64,000 nt of DNA from an uncultured Pirellula sp. GTDB taxonomy: Bacteria > Planctomycetota > Planctomycetia > Pirellulales > Pirellulaceae. The DNA lies in NCBI GenBank assembly GCA_903892355.1, contig CAITIE010000084.1, positions 1 through 64,000 on the forward strand. The letters are read 5' to 3'. This document shows positions 44,926 to 54,360 of this stretch, piece after piece. The notes beneath the pieces are model-generated. The model saw nothing but the letters and a program-made list of their open reading frames with translations, ran no database searches and was not told the DNA's origin. Numbering within the stretch: the stretch's first letter is position 1; each line of letters opens with the position of its first letter. The translations under genes and the position numbers were made by a program.

Positions 44926-45329
44926 GGTTGCTGCAATTCTCCACCTTGGTGGTCTTAGTCGCCGACCAAATTCGCTTCGTAAAGCATTCCATGCTGCTAG
45001 CACCACATTGTTCTACTAGCAGCATGTTGTCACAAATGACTTCGATGATCGTTGCGTGCGTTCGCGATGCTTGTTAGGAACAGATCGATGGACCTCGTTC
45101 GTCGCGCACTTGGGACTATAGTTTGTCGACAAGCCCCCCTTTGGAGGCGGCTTGTTCTGGGTGGAAGTCATTCTGGAATTTCTCAAGATTCACCTTGACA
45201 TCGCGCTACAGTGTGACGTTCGGGATTCGCACACACGTTCCTGCAACGCACTTCGACATTCGCGTCGAATTGCTCAACCCGTTTTGGTTGTTGTGTAATG
45301 AGCCTTTTGTATTGGGTAGGTGTCGTAAG
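44926..45329. other. Divergent spacer between SDR and fasciclin genes with two hairpins
   Basis: No coding sequence was recognised in these 404 bases. A perfect 11-bp inverted repeat CATGCTGCTAG / CTAGCAGCATG with a 15-base loop is at 44990-45026. A second hairpin, ACAAGCC / GGCTTGT, is at 45129-45155. TTGACA at 45195-45200 resembles a -35 box, but no matching -10 box was found. Confidence 0.5.
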
Positions 45330-46223
45330 ATGAAGAAGATTTTTGCGTTGGTGTGTGGAGCTGCGCTTGGATTGGCGAGCTCCGTAAGTTTTGGTTTCGA
45401 TAAGAACATTGTGGACACCGCAGTAGAAGCGGGCAAGTTCAAGACGTTGGCCGCTGCGTTGGGCGCTGCTGGTCTCGTTGATGCCGTGAAGGGTCCAGGA
45501 CCTTTCACCGTGTTCGCTCCAACCGATGATGCATTCGCGAAGCTTCCCAAGGGAACCGTCGAGACGTTGCTCAAGCCAGAGAACAAGGCTAAGCTCGCAG
45601 CGATCCTGACGTACCACGTCGTTCCTGGCAAGGTTATGGCCAAGGACGTTGTTGGACTCGCTGGTGCCAAGTCTTTGAACGGTCAACGTATTGACGTCAA
45701 GGTTGACGGCGGTAAGGTCAAAGTTGATGGTGCGAACGTTGTAACCACCGATATTGCTTGCAGCAATGGTGTCATCCACGTTATCGATGCGGTCATTCTT
45801 CCTAGCGAAGATAATATCCCAACCGTTGCAACCAAGGCTGGCAAGTTTGCTACGCTTTTGGCTGCTGCCAAGGCAGCTGGATTGGTCGATGCACTCAGTG
45901 GCGACAAAGCCCTGACTGTTTTCGCTCCAACCGACGAAGCGTTTGCGAAGCTTCCTAAGGGAACCGTTGAGTCGCTGCTCAAGCCAGAGAACAAGGATAA
46001 GCTGGCTGCTATCCTCAAGTACCACGTTGTCGAAGGCCGTGTTTATTCCGAAGACGCAGTTGCTGCGAAGAGCGCGAAGACCCTCCAAGGTGACAGCGTA
46101 AAGATCTCGGTCAAGGACAAGGCTGCGTACGTCAACGAAGCGAAGATCATCGCTACCGATGTTGATGCATCGAACGGTGTTATCCACATCATCGATGCAG
46201 TTATCTTGCCACCGAGCAAGTAA
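45330..46223 (+). CDS. Secreted protein with two fasciclin (FAS1) domains
   Basis: From ATG 45330 the protein has 297 aa with a signal peptide ([18 protein letters not shown]). Two FAS1 domains follow (about residues 24-157 and 160-296), each with [17 protein letters not shown] or [17 protein letters not shown], a YHVV strand (TYHVVPGKV / KYHVVEGRV) and a terminal [13 protein letters not shown] or [16 protein letters not shown]1 domains mediate adhesion in many organisms. The two halves are also very alike in DNA (for example the stretch coding LLKPENK), so this is an internal duplication. It is a single-gene transcript ended by a strong terminator. Confidence 0.95.
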   Translation: MKKIFALVCGAALGLASSVSFGFDKNIVDTAVEAGKFKTLAAALGAAGLVDAVKGPGPFTVFAPTDDAFAKLPKGTVETLLKPENKAKLAAILTYHVVPGKVMAKDVVGLAGAKSLNGQRIDVKVDGGKVKVDGANVVTTDIACSNGVIHVIDAVILPSEDNIPTVATKAGKFATLLAAAKAAGLVDALSGDKALTVFAPTDEAFAKLPKGTVESLLKPENKDKLAAILKYHVVEGRVYSEDAVAAKSAKTLQGDSVKISVKDKAAYVNEAKIIATDVDASNGVIHIIDAVILPPSK

Positions 46224-46311
46224 TTGAAGGATCGGCTGAGTCCGGTTGTTCGATGGTCCGAGTAATCCGGATCGTCCATCATCGCGACGAAGCATCCACA
46301 TCATTCAACAG

Positions 46312-46351
46312 CCTAGGGCATTGAGGAATCCTCGATGCCCTAGGTTTTTTT
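46312..46351 (+). terminator. Strong rho-independent terminator of the fasciclin gene
   Basis: CCTAGGGCATTGAGG pairs with CCTCGATGCCCTAGG (one mismatch in 15 bp) and runs directly into seven T. It lies 88 bases after the stop codon. Confidence 0.95.
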
Positions 46352-46504
46352 ATAGACTTTTCGGATCGATTTAGGGGATAGGATTCCTCGACTTTGCGGG
46401 GTTCGCGTCGGTGCAGAACCATCCAAAGCGATACAAAATCGGATAAACTAAGGGAGGTCAGGCGTTCTCAGATTCGATTTAAACTCGGTTTCAGGTACAA
46501 CTCA

Positions 46505-49500
46505 ATGATGATCCAACGGATTGGTGTGTGCATCGCCATCGGTTTTGGAATGATGTTCGGGATTGCCTCCTGTTTCGGGCAAGGCTTCCAATCTCGTTTT
46601 TCGATGACTGAAGGGGTGCTTTTACCGGCCCCTCGGGAGGTCGAAGTTCTACTGGAAGATGCTCGGGATGCGATCGAGCGCAAGCAATGGAGCGAGGCCA
46701 GTTTGGCGCTGGGAGTATTGCTCGGTATCGAGGATGGCGGTTCGGGACGAGATTTGGGTGAAGATTATTTTATATTTCGCGATCGCAATGGGGCGGCCAT
46801 CGTCGAAGGGACCGTGCTGGGCGCGGCCCATGAATTGCTGGCGACCATGCCGGACGAAGGACGCAAAGTCGTCGAGTTGCGGTACGGCGTGAAAGCCTCC
46901 CAATTGTTGGAGGAAGCGGTCGAGCGATCGGGTTGGGACGTGCTGAGAGAGTTGTCCAGTCGATATAGCTTCACCACGGCAGGCCAAGACGCGTTGCTGC
47001 TGCTGGCGGAACGCGCGCTGAGCGATGGGGAGACAGCCCAAGCGGCGGGGATGTACGGAAGGCTGCTGGGAATGGAATCGGCGAGAAATCGGTACGGTGC
47101 TTCGTTGGGGGTGATGACGGTTGCAGCGTATCGTGTTGCGGGAATGCCTGCGGAGGCGAAAAAAGCGTTGGCGACGACTCGTGAGAATTTCGTTTCGGTG
47201 TCGCTGGACTGGAACGGTTCCAAAATTGGATGGAACGATAAGACGACCGATGAGGCGATCTTGCAGTCTCTCGCTACGGATTCCGTGGATCGCATTTCGC
47301 GTACTGTGGATCGTCCGGCGTATCCAGGGGGGGATCCCAAGCGGAATGCGAACACGCTTGCCGGATTGCCGCTCCCTATTTTGCGATGGCACCAGGAACT
47401 GCACGAATCGTTTCAGCATAAAGACAACCTGGATCGGACGCTGAAGAAGCAGCTTGCTGAGCGGAAGTCAGTGTTGATTCCTTCGCGATACCCGATCAGC
47501 GTTGATTCTTGGGTGATCACGCCAACCTACGACCAACGCATCTTGGCGATCGACGCGAGGTCCGGACGGATCGGTTGGCCATGCGTTTTCAGTGGAATGC
47601 CACTCGGGTTTTCGTTGGATCGGTTTGCTGGCAAGGATGGATATTCTCTGGGGATGTCAGCGCCTGATTACTTGGTTCGGCGTGTTTGGGGTGAGACCGC
47701 CATTGGCCAGATCGCCAGCGATGGGGAGCGGTTGTTTAGCATCAGCGAATCGCCGGCATTGGATGTTGCGGAGAGTTTCGCGCAAGGCCCCAATGCGAGG
47801 TTCGCGCGGAATCTCGGGATGAAAACCTACAACGTGTTGCAGGCATGGAGCATTCGCGATCAAGGAAAATTGGTTTGGGAAGTGGGGGGTCCGACCGGAT
47901 TGAGTGCACCGGAGTTGGCCGAGGCGCTTTTCTTGGGTGCCCCGTTACCGCAGGACGGAGAACTCTTTTGCTTGATCGAACTCAACGGCGAGATTTTTCT
48001 GGCTTCGATCGCTAGCGATACAGGGAAACTCCTTTGGAGGCAGCCCATCGCGGCCAATCAAGGGAACACCATTTCGATCGATCAGCAGCGGCGAGCGTAC
48101 GGTGCGAGCCCCGCCGTCTCTGGAACCATCGTTGTATGTCCGACCTTGTCGGGATATTTGGTGGCATATGATCTTGGGTCTCGCGAGTTGCTTTGGCAAT
48201 TCAAATACCCCCTCAATCCGAACATTATCCCCGGCGCTCAGTTTAATTTCATCGGTGGGATGGATTTGCGGGAGTCGAATCCTACGTTGCCCCGATCGGT
48301 GGAGACGAGCGTCTTGTTGCATAACGGCGTCGCCGTGTTCGCGCCACCCAATGGCAATGCGGTTTACGGTGTTTCGTTGACCGACGGAGATGAATTGTGG
48401 CAGTATGGGTACGACGAGCAATCGTTGTTTCGTTATTGCGCAGGAGCATGGGACAACATTGCGGTGCTCGTCCAAGCCTCCTCGGTGGTTGGGGTCGATT
48501 TGAAAACGGGCCAAGCTGCTTGGCCGGCGGTTCCGTTGCCTGGGGATGCGCAAGTGGTCGGTCGCGGTGTTCGATCGGGCTCCAAGTTCTACCTTCCGAT
48601 CTCCACGCAAGAGATTCTGGAGCTCGACATGGAGAAGGGGCAAATTCTCGGTAGTGCGAGAGTAGAAAAACCGCTGGGGAATTTGATCGTTGTCGGGGAT
48701 CGGTTGATTTCAGCGAGCCCCTTCGAACTCGATTGCTACTCGATCCGAGATGTTTTCCGCACCAAGTTGCTCGAAGAACTTAAAGAGGATGGGGACAGCG
48801 TTCAAGGCTGGGTCAAGCAAGGTGAGTTGGCGATGGCTTCGGGGGATATCGAGGGTGCGTTGGGCTTTTTGGAAAAAGCCCGAGACAAGTCCCCGGAGGA
48901 TCCCGACGTCAAGTTGCTGTTGGTCAAGGTTGGGACCGAGGCCCTGCGCCGTGATTTTGACAAGTACGTCGATCGAGTGCAAAAGTACCAAGAGATGACG
49001 CTCGATCTCGATCTGCCGTCGTACTTGCGAATCCTCATTCACGGATTGGAAAAGCAAGGGCGTTGGGAGGAGATGTTTGTCAAATTGGTGGAGTTGTCCG
49101 ACACGCGATTGAATCGACGGATCGATCAAATGAGCGATGGCCAAGACATCGATTTGAATGCACAGTGGACCGTGCAGGAGGACCGATGGCTATCCACCCG
49201 TATTGCGCGATGCGTCGAAAAGATTCCGGAGGGGGCGTGGAGCAAGTTAGGGCCGATGGTTCAGTCGCGACTGGATCCTGCGGTGATCAAAGATGGGAGC
49301 ATGCTGAGGTTGCGATTGGATCATTTTCAATCGCTAGAATTTGCTGAGCCGCTTCGAATCCTAGCGGCTAAAGCGATCGCTAGCAGCAGCGCGATCGATG
49401 CCGAACGGATGCTTCAACAACGCACGCCCGATAATGCGCCACTGAGTGCAGCAAAGAAATTGGCGTTGGCCGAGCTTTATCTCCGTGCGTCGCGGCCTTT

Positions 49501-51244
49501 TTTGGCCCTTCGTTATGCTGAGGGAAACATTGCTGCGATCAAGCAGATGATGGAAAAGATCAATTCCGAATCGCGGCAATTCGCGATGAGGACCGAGATC
49601 GACACTGCGCAGTTGGAGCGATTTGCTGCGGCTGCGAAATCGGCGACGGACCCGCATGATTGGCCGAGAGGTCGCGTCGACGTAACCACGCAGTTTACCG
49701 AGAACCCCAACGGCAGAGCGTTTGATGCTGTGAGTGACTCGTCGAGTCTATGCACCACCGTCGAGTCGATCGGAGATGCGTTTCAAGATTGGCAAGTCTA
49801 CTACAATGCTGGGAATTTGCAGTTCGTCAATCCAGTGACGGGTGAATTGTTCCAGCAGATGGTCGACATGGGCGCGCTCGATCGATCGACAGTACCTCGA
49901 ATCCACACGGTCGATAGTTTGGTTTACATCGAATTGAAAAACCAGTTGATTGCCATCGATACGTTGCAAGCGTACACCAGCCAACAAGATGGTCAACTCT
50001 GGCGTCACTCGTATGGAGAGGAAGCGCCAGAGTTCGATCGAGGTCGCGGTCGAGTCATCAGCATCGAGCGGAATGCCTGGGGGCTACCGGTTCAAAAGAA
50101 AGCGTTTCGCATTGCGGCGGTCTCGCGATCGGGAGTGATCATCCTCAACAATGATGAGTTGGTTTGTCTGGACGCGATTACCGGGAATAAGGTTTGGGGA
50201 GTCACTGGCTTCCGTAATGCATCGTTCGTCCATAATGAGGACGTGTTGCACGTCTTTCATCCTGCGAGCGGGAAGCTGATTCAGATCGATATTCGAGATG
50301 GAATGATCATTGAGAGTCGCGATGGCGGCCAAGATGGCTGGTTGCCGATGGCGACGGTCGGAAAGAGGTGGCTTTTTGCACCTGTGCGAGCCCAAGACGG
50401 GGATCGCGCCAGCGAGATGAAATTACGACTGATCGACCCGATCGATGGCAAGGTAATACTCTCGAGGGAGCATACCATCGACACTCGCCTCGCATTGGTC
50501 GGGGAGTACGGTATCGCGGCGATGCGCAGCGATGGGCAGATGTACTATTGGAATGTTGAAACCAACCAGGAGTTCAATTACACGGTGGATGTCGAAGGAA
50601 AGTTCAGCATCGTCACCGCTCAGGTTTTTGGGGATGTGGCTTTGGTGCTACCGTATGCCGGTTCGATGGAATTGGAAAAGATAATCGTGAATCCATCCCA
50701 AAGGAACGATCCATCGGTAGCGGCGTGCGCTGGAAAGTTGTTTGCGATTTCGGTTCGGGATGGCAAGCCGGTATGGGAACGTTCCCAACGGGTCAAGCAT
50801 TTCATGTTTCCGATCAGTCAGCGTCGCAATTCTCCTGCCGCGGTGTTCGTACGGCGATTGTCGTTGACGAAGATTCGCGGAGTTAACTTGGATTTCACCA
50901 GCGTGGCGTTGGTGGACATCAAAACGGGTCGCTTGCTGTTCCAAAAGCACGATATGCCCGCCATCCGAGGTGAAGGATTCCGGCAAATGCTCGTTCCAAA
51001 AGACAACGTGATGATTGTCAATTACCTTGGAAACACGATCACGGCGAAGTGGACAGAGGATGAATCCGGGTTGGCGCCGCTGGATCGAATGGATGAGATT
51101 GGCGAGTTGGATGCGGAGGAGTATCGCAAGCATGCGGAAGAGATGATCGATGAGATCACCTCGAAGCAAGGGGTTGGTGGGCAGGATTCACCGAGCAAGT
51201 CCCTCCCACCCCTGCCGAACTTGGGTGGTGGCGAACCGAAATGA
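46505..51244 (+). CDS. Large exported PQQ-like beta-propeller and TPR-type protein
   Basis: The protein has 1579 aa from ATG 46505, with a signal peptide ending SCFGQ. An alpha-helical TPR-like start (residues ~30-250) precedes two sets of PQQ-like propeller repeats. The first includes PTLSGYLVAYDLGSRELLWQ and AVYGVSLTDGDELWQYG; the second includes ELVCLDAITGNKVWGVTG and LFAISVRDGKPVWERS. A helical block between them holds GDIEGALGFLEKARDKSPED, a clear TPR. The end is Pro/Gly/Lys-rich. PQQ-like propellers without a quinone enzyme core usually serve as protein-binding scaffolds, as in BamB. Its TGA overlaps the ATG of the UbiB-like gene (ATGA at 51241), so the two are translationally coupled. 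Confidence 0.88.
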   Translation: MMIQRIGVCIAIGFGMMFGIASCFGQGFQSRFSMTEGVLLPAPREVEVLLEDARDAIERKQWSEASLALGVLLGIEDGGSGRDLGEDYFIFRDRNGAAIVEGTVLGAAHELLATMPDEGRKVVELRYGVKASQLLEEAVERSGWDVLRELSSRYSFTTAGQDALLLLAERALSDGETAQAAGMYGRLLGMESARNRYGASLGVMTVAAYRVAGMPAEAKKALATTRENFVSVSLDWNGSKIGWNDKTTDEAILQSLATDSVDRISRTVDRPAYPGGDPKRNANTLAGLPLPILRWHQELHESFQHKDNLDRTLKKQLAERKSVLIPSRYPISVDSWVITPTYDQRILAIDARSGRIGWPCVFSGMPLGFSLDRFAGKDGYSLGMSAPDYLVRRVWGETAIGQIASDGERLFSISESPALDVAESFAQGPNARFARNLGMKTYNVLQAWSIRDQGKLVWEVGGPTGLSAPELAEALFLGAPLPQDGELFCLIELNGEIFLASIASDTGKLLWRQPIAANQGNTISIDQQRRAYGASPAVSGTIVVCPTLSGYLVAYDLGSRELLWQFKYPLNPNIIPGAQFNFIGGMDLRESNPTLPRSVETSVLLHNGVAVFAPPNGNAVYGVSLTDGDELWQYGYDEQSLFRYCAGAWDNIAVLVQASSVVGVDLKTGQAAWPAVPLPGDAQVVGRGVRSGSKFYLPISTQEILELDMEKGQILGSARVEKPLGNLIVVGDRLISASPFELDCYSIRDVFRTKLLEELKEDGDSVQGWVKQGELAMASGDIEGALGFLEKARDKSPEDPDVKLLLVKVGTEALRRDFDKYVDRVQKYQEMTLDLDLPSYLRILIHGLEKQGRWEEMFVKLVELSDTRLNRRIDQMSDGQDIDLNAQWTVQEDRWLSTRIARCVEKIPEGAWSKLGPMVQSRLDPAVIKDGSMLRLRLDHFQSLEFAEPLRILAAKAIASSSAIDAERMLQQRTPDNAPLSAAKKLALAELYLRASRPFLALRYAEGNIAAIKQMMEKINSESRQFAMRTEIDTAQLERFAAAAKSATDPHDWPRGRVDVTTQFTENPNGRAFDAVSDSSSLCTTVESIGDAFQDWQVYYNAGNLQFVNPVTGELFQQMVDMGALDRSTVPRIHTVDSLVYIELKNQLIAIDTLQAYTSQQDGQLWRHSYGEEAPEFDRGRGRVISIERNAWGLPVQKKAFRIAAVSRSGVIILNNDELVCLDAITGNKVWGVTGFRNASFVHNEDVLHVFHPASGKLIQIDIRDGMIIESRDGGQDGWLPMATVGKRWLFAPVRAQDGDRASEMKLRLIDPIDGKVILSREHTIDTRLALVGEYGIAAMRSDGQMYYWNVETNQEFNYTVDVEGKFSIVTAQVFGDVALVLPYAGSMELEKIIVNPSQRNDPSVAACAGKLFAISVRDGKPVWERSQRVKHFMFPISQRRNSPAAVFVRRLSLTKIRGVNLDFTSVALVDIKTGRLLFQKHDMPAIRGEGFRQMLVPKDNVMIVNYLGNTITAKWTEDESGLAPLDRMDEIGELDAEEYRKHAEEMIDEITSKQGVGGQDSPSKSLPPLPNLGGGEPK

Positions 51245-52953
51245 AGATAACCTCTCTGCCCCGTTACTATCGCAACATCAGGCGTTGGCGCGAAATCATT
51301 CAGATTTTGCGTCGTTATGGATTAGCGGATTGGCTCAGCACGCTCCGTGTTGATTTCGTTCGGGACTGGATCAAAGACGATCAAGGGGTACCGTTGGCGA
51401 GTTATAGCCGCGAAGCCCGCGTTCGGATGGCTTTGACGGAATTAGGACCTACGTTCATCAAGCTTGGTCAAGTTCTGTCGTTGCGTCCGGATTTGGTGGG
51501 ATCCGATTTGGCGGCGGAGTTGCAATCACTCCAAGCCAATGTTCCAGCCGATTCCTTCGATTCGGTGAAACGTGTGGTCGAATCGGAATTGAAGAAGCCG
51601 ATCGCCGAGGCGTTTGATTGCTTTGACGAGAACGCGATGGCTTCGGCATCGATCGGACAAGCGCACACGGCACAATTGCCCGACGGAACACGGGTGGTGG
51701 TCAAGGTTCAGCATGAGAATATTCGTGGAAAGATCAATGAGGATTTGGAAGTCCTCGCAGGGCTTGCGACGTTGGCTGAGCGAATGCCGGAACTGGCCGC
51801 GTGGCAACCTCGTTCGATCGTGGATCAACTATCCAGGTCGTTGAAGCGGGAGTTGAGTTTTTCTCAGGAGCAAGCCAACCTGTTGATGATGCGAGAGTCT
51901 TTTAAAGACTTTCCTGGAATCCTAATCCCGAAACCTTATGCGTCGCATTCGAGCGCACGCGTGTTGTCGATGGATCAGTTGGAGGGACGCTCCATCAACG
52001 ATGTCCACAATCGCGAATTGTTTCCCGATCTTGATCTGGATGCGCTCGCACACAGGGTGGCTGCGATCTATGTCGATATGATTTTTGTTCATGGCTTGTA
52101 TCATGCCGATCCGCATCCCGGAAACATTTTGATCCAGCCAGACGGAACCATCGGTTTGCTGGATTTCGGCATGGTCGGCCGTATCGACGATGGGTTGCGG
52201 GGGAACATTGAAGAAATGCTTTGGGCGCTGGCGCTTAAGGATTCCGGGTTGCTCACTTCGCTGATCAAGAGGGTAGGCAAGACACCGCCGACGATTGACG
52301 ATTCGCTCCTATCCAACGACGTGACCGATCTGATTGCCACGTATGGAAGCCAGCCTTTGGAGAATATCGATCTGGCGAGCGCCTTGAACGACTTAACAGA
52401 TATCTTGCACCGGCATCGCATCATTTTGCCGAGCCAACTAGGGTTGTTGATCAAGACGTTGGTGACTTTGCAGGGGACCATTTCGAAGACCAGCCCGAGA
52501 TTCAGCTTGCTCGAGGCGATTGAGCCGATGTTCAAGAAGCTGTGGCGCAGTCGTTTTTCGCCAAGTCGCCAGATAAGGCGGATGCGGCGACTGTACGTCG
52601 AGATGGAGGGATTGGTGGAGAAGCTACCGTCTCAAATCAGTTCCGTCATGGAGTTGGTCCAGTCTGGAAAGCTTGATGTGCATCTGACGCATCGCGGTTT
52701 AAGCCCTTCGATCAACAGGTTGGTGCTGGGGCTGCTGACCAGCTCGTTGCTCTTGGGTTCCTCGATCTTGATGGCATCGAAAGTCCCTCCGTTGCTGTTC
52801 ATCAACGGCGGGCCGCTCGGGCTGCAGGACCTGTCGTTGATCGGCCTGCTCGGTTTCCTTTTCAGCCTGATGGTGGCTTTTCGGATTTTGTTAGCGATCA
52901 ACAAATCCGGGCATTTGGATACAGAGTACGACGAGCACGATTGGAATCCCTAG
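51241..52953 (+). CDS. ABC1/UbiB family atypical kinase
   Basis: The 570-aa protein has the UbiB/ADCK hallmarks: FIKLGQVLSLRPDL (KxGQ) near residue 75, ASASIGQAHTAQL (the Ala-rich nucleotide loop), VVKVQHENI with the ATP lysine, LKRELSFSQEQAN, YHADPHPGNILI (catalytic Asp and Asn) and LLDFGMVG (metal Asp). Two membrane helices near the end (LLTSSLLLGSSILM and IGLLGFLFSLMVAFRIL) match the usual membrane-anchored form. Family members support ubiquinone synthesis and lipid homeostasis, probably as ATPases. No ubi genes are nearby; coupling with the propeller/TPR gene upstream is the main context. Confidence 0.92.
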   Translation: MKITSLPRYYRNIRRWREIIQILRRYGLADWLSTLRVDFVRDWIKDDQGVPLASYSREARVRMALTELGPTFIKLGQVLSLRPDLVGSDLAAELQSLQANVPADSFDSVKRVVESELKKPIAEAFDCFDENAMASASIGQAHTAQLPDGTRVVVKVQHENIRGKINEDLEVLAGLATLAERMPELAAWQPRSIVDQLSRSLKRELSFSQEQANLLMMRESFKDFPGILIPKPYASHSSARVLSMDQLEGRSINDVHNRELFPDLDLDALAHRVAAIYVDMIFVHGLYHADPHPGNILIQPDGTIGLLDFGMVGRIDDGLRGNIEEMLWALALKDSGLLTSLIKRVGKTPPTIDDSLLSNDVTDLIATYGSQPLENIDLASALNDLTDILHRHRIILPSQLGLLIKTLVTLQGTISKTSPRFSLLEAIEPMFKKLWRSRFSPSRQIRRMRRLYVEMEGLVEKLPSQISSVMELVQSGKLDVHLTHRGLSPSINRLVLGLLTSSLLLGSSILMASKVPPLLFINGGPLGLQDLSLIGLLGFLFSLMVAFRILLAINKSGHLDTEYDEHDWNP

Positions 52954-52966
52954 CACGTGATAAGCC

Positions 52967-53050
52967 CGGATAGGTTTACCCGGATAGATTTATTCGGATA
53001 GGTTTATTCGGATAGGTTTATTCGGATAGATTTATTCGGATAGGTTTATT
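52967..53050. repeat. 14-bp tandem repeat, six units
   Basis: CGGATAGGTTTATT, with units 2 and 5 reading ATAGATTT, repeated six times without spacers. The last unit overlaps the stop codon of rsgA (minus strand). The block lies between the convergent UbiB-like and rsgA genes. Confidence 0.97.
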
Positions 53051-54356
53051 CGTCGCTATCGTCGTCGGAAGTGCTCTCCGGCTCAGCCTGATCGCGAAGG
53101 CCAGCATCGGATGCGTCCTCTGAAAAATCGTCCTCTGAAAAATCGTTCTCGTCGGAATCGGTGAATTGAGAGTTCTGGTGAGCGGGGGGAAGCGGCATTT
53201 CGTCCGATTCCTCGACGAAGCCACCAAAGGGTTGGTCGAGCATTTGCGAGTAGCTATCGTAGCGGCGAGCGTCGAGGCGCCCGTCGGCGATCGCATCTTT
53301 TACGGCGCATTGGTTTTCATGTTGATGGGAGCAATTGGGGTATCTGCATTTGGAGGCGAAGGGGCGGATGTCGCGAAACAATCCGGCGAGTTCTTCGGGA
53401 ACGATATCCCATAACTGGAACTGGCGGACGCCCGGGGTATCGATGATAGCGCCTCCATAGGAGAGAGGGAACCATTCGGCGGTGGTGGTGGTGTGTTTTC
53501 CCTTTTGGTTCTCCGCGCTGACGGCTTGGACGCGTTGGTTGAGTCCTGGTGCGATAGCGTTGAGGATGGAGGATTTTCCGACACCGCTTTGGCCGACGAC
53601 AACACTGATCCGGTCTTTGGTAAGATCTTTGAGCCGATCGATACCCCAGCCGCGGGCAGCGCTGACGAGGATGACGGAGTATCCCAGTTGGGCATAGGTA
53701 CCGATCAAGGGTTGAAGTGCGACAGTATCGACCAAGTCGCATTTGTTGATGCAGATCGCGGCATCGAGATGGTTTTGTTCGGCGGTAGCGAGAATCCGAT
53801 CGATCAGATTGGGTTTGATCGACGGTTCAGCGGCGCTGGTGACAATGAGGAGTTGATCGACATTTGCGACGATCACGTGCCGACGTTTCTTGCTCGTTCG
53901 GCTCAGTTCCGAGCGGCGGTTCTCGATACGAACAATCCAGCCTTGATCGGTTCCGTTGGGTTCGACATCGACGCGATCGCCGGTGACCACAACATGGCGT
54001 TGTTGGGTGGCGAGATTCTTTAGAACACGTCGGACGGCACACCGTAGTTCTTTGCCATCATCGAGCAAGACGATCGATTCGACTCCGTGAACTCGAAGCA
54101 CCGTACCGCGGAGAACGTTGTCGGATGTTTCGAGGGTGACGTTGCCGAGGGTATCGTTTTCACTCGGTGTGGTGGAGACACCGCGGACAGTGCGTCTGCG
54201 GGTAAGGTCTCCTTTCCCGCTGACCCGTTGCGAACCGACCGTATCGATTTCGTCTTTGGATTTTTCGTAGTCGCTGGTCAAGTCACCGCGTCTGGGTTGC
54301 GACTGGTGTCCTTTACGAAACTCGATCCGGATCTTGTTCGGTTTCTTGCGAGGCAT
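53046..54356 (-). CDS. rsgA: Ribosome biogenesis GTPase RsgA
   Basis: The 436-aa protein has the circularly permuted GTPase order of RsgA: an OB-like N-terminal part, G4 NKCDLVD, then G1 GQSGVGKSSILN, and G3 DTPGVRQFQLWD. The zinc knuckle CRYPNCSHQHENQCAV follows. RsgA checks maturation of the 30S subunit. It has a charged N-terminal extension (~70 residues) and an acidic tail (SEDDFSEDASD ... DDDSDE) of ~50 residues with an internal short repeat. The start is four bases after the ftsH stop on the same strand, so ftsH-rsgA is an operon. Confidence 0.96.
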   Translation of the reverse strand: MPRKKPNKIRIEFRKGHQSQPRRGDLTSDYEKSKDEIDTVGSQRVSGKGDLTRRRTVRGVSTTPSENDTLGNVTLETSDNVLRGTVLRVHGVESIVLLDDGKELRCAVRRVLKNLATQQRHVVVTGDRVDVEPNGTDQGWIVRIENRRSELSRTSKKRRHVIVANVDQLLIVTSAAEPSIKPNLIDRILATAEQNHLDAAICINKCDLVDTVALQPLIGTYAQLGYSVILVSAARGWGIDRLKDLTKDRISVVVGQSGVGKSSILNAIAPGLNQRVQAVSAENQKGKHTTTTAEWFPLSYGGAIIDTPGVRQFQLWDIVPEELAGLFRDIRPFASKCRYPNCSHQHENQCAVKDAIADGRLDARRYDSYSQMLDQPFGGFVEESDEMPLPPAHQNSQFTDSDENDFSEDDFSEDASDAGLRDQAEPESTSDDDSDE

Positions 54357-54360
54357 TGGG

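Noticed and set aside
45195-45223. Sigma-70 type promoter upstream of the fasciclin gene
   Set aside because: TTGACA is present but no acceptable -10 hexamer lies at the right distance.
45183-46304. Long minus-strand open frame (373 codons) opposite the fasciclin gene
   Set aside because: It mirrors the codon pattern of the FAS1 gene, has no recognisable motif and covers the terminator; the plus-strand gene has signal peptide and domains.
52967-53050. Attachment site or remains of an integrated element
   Set aside because: No integrase or tRNA gene lies nearby, and the repeats are simple tandem units.
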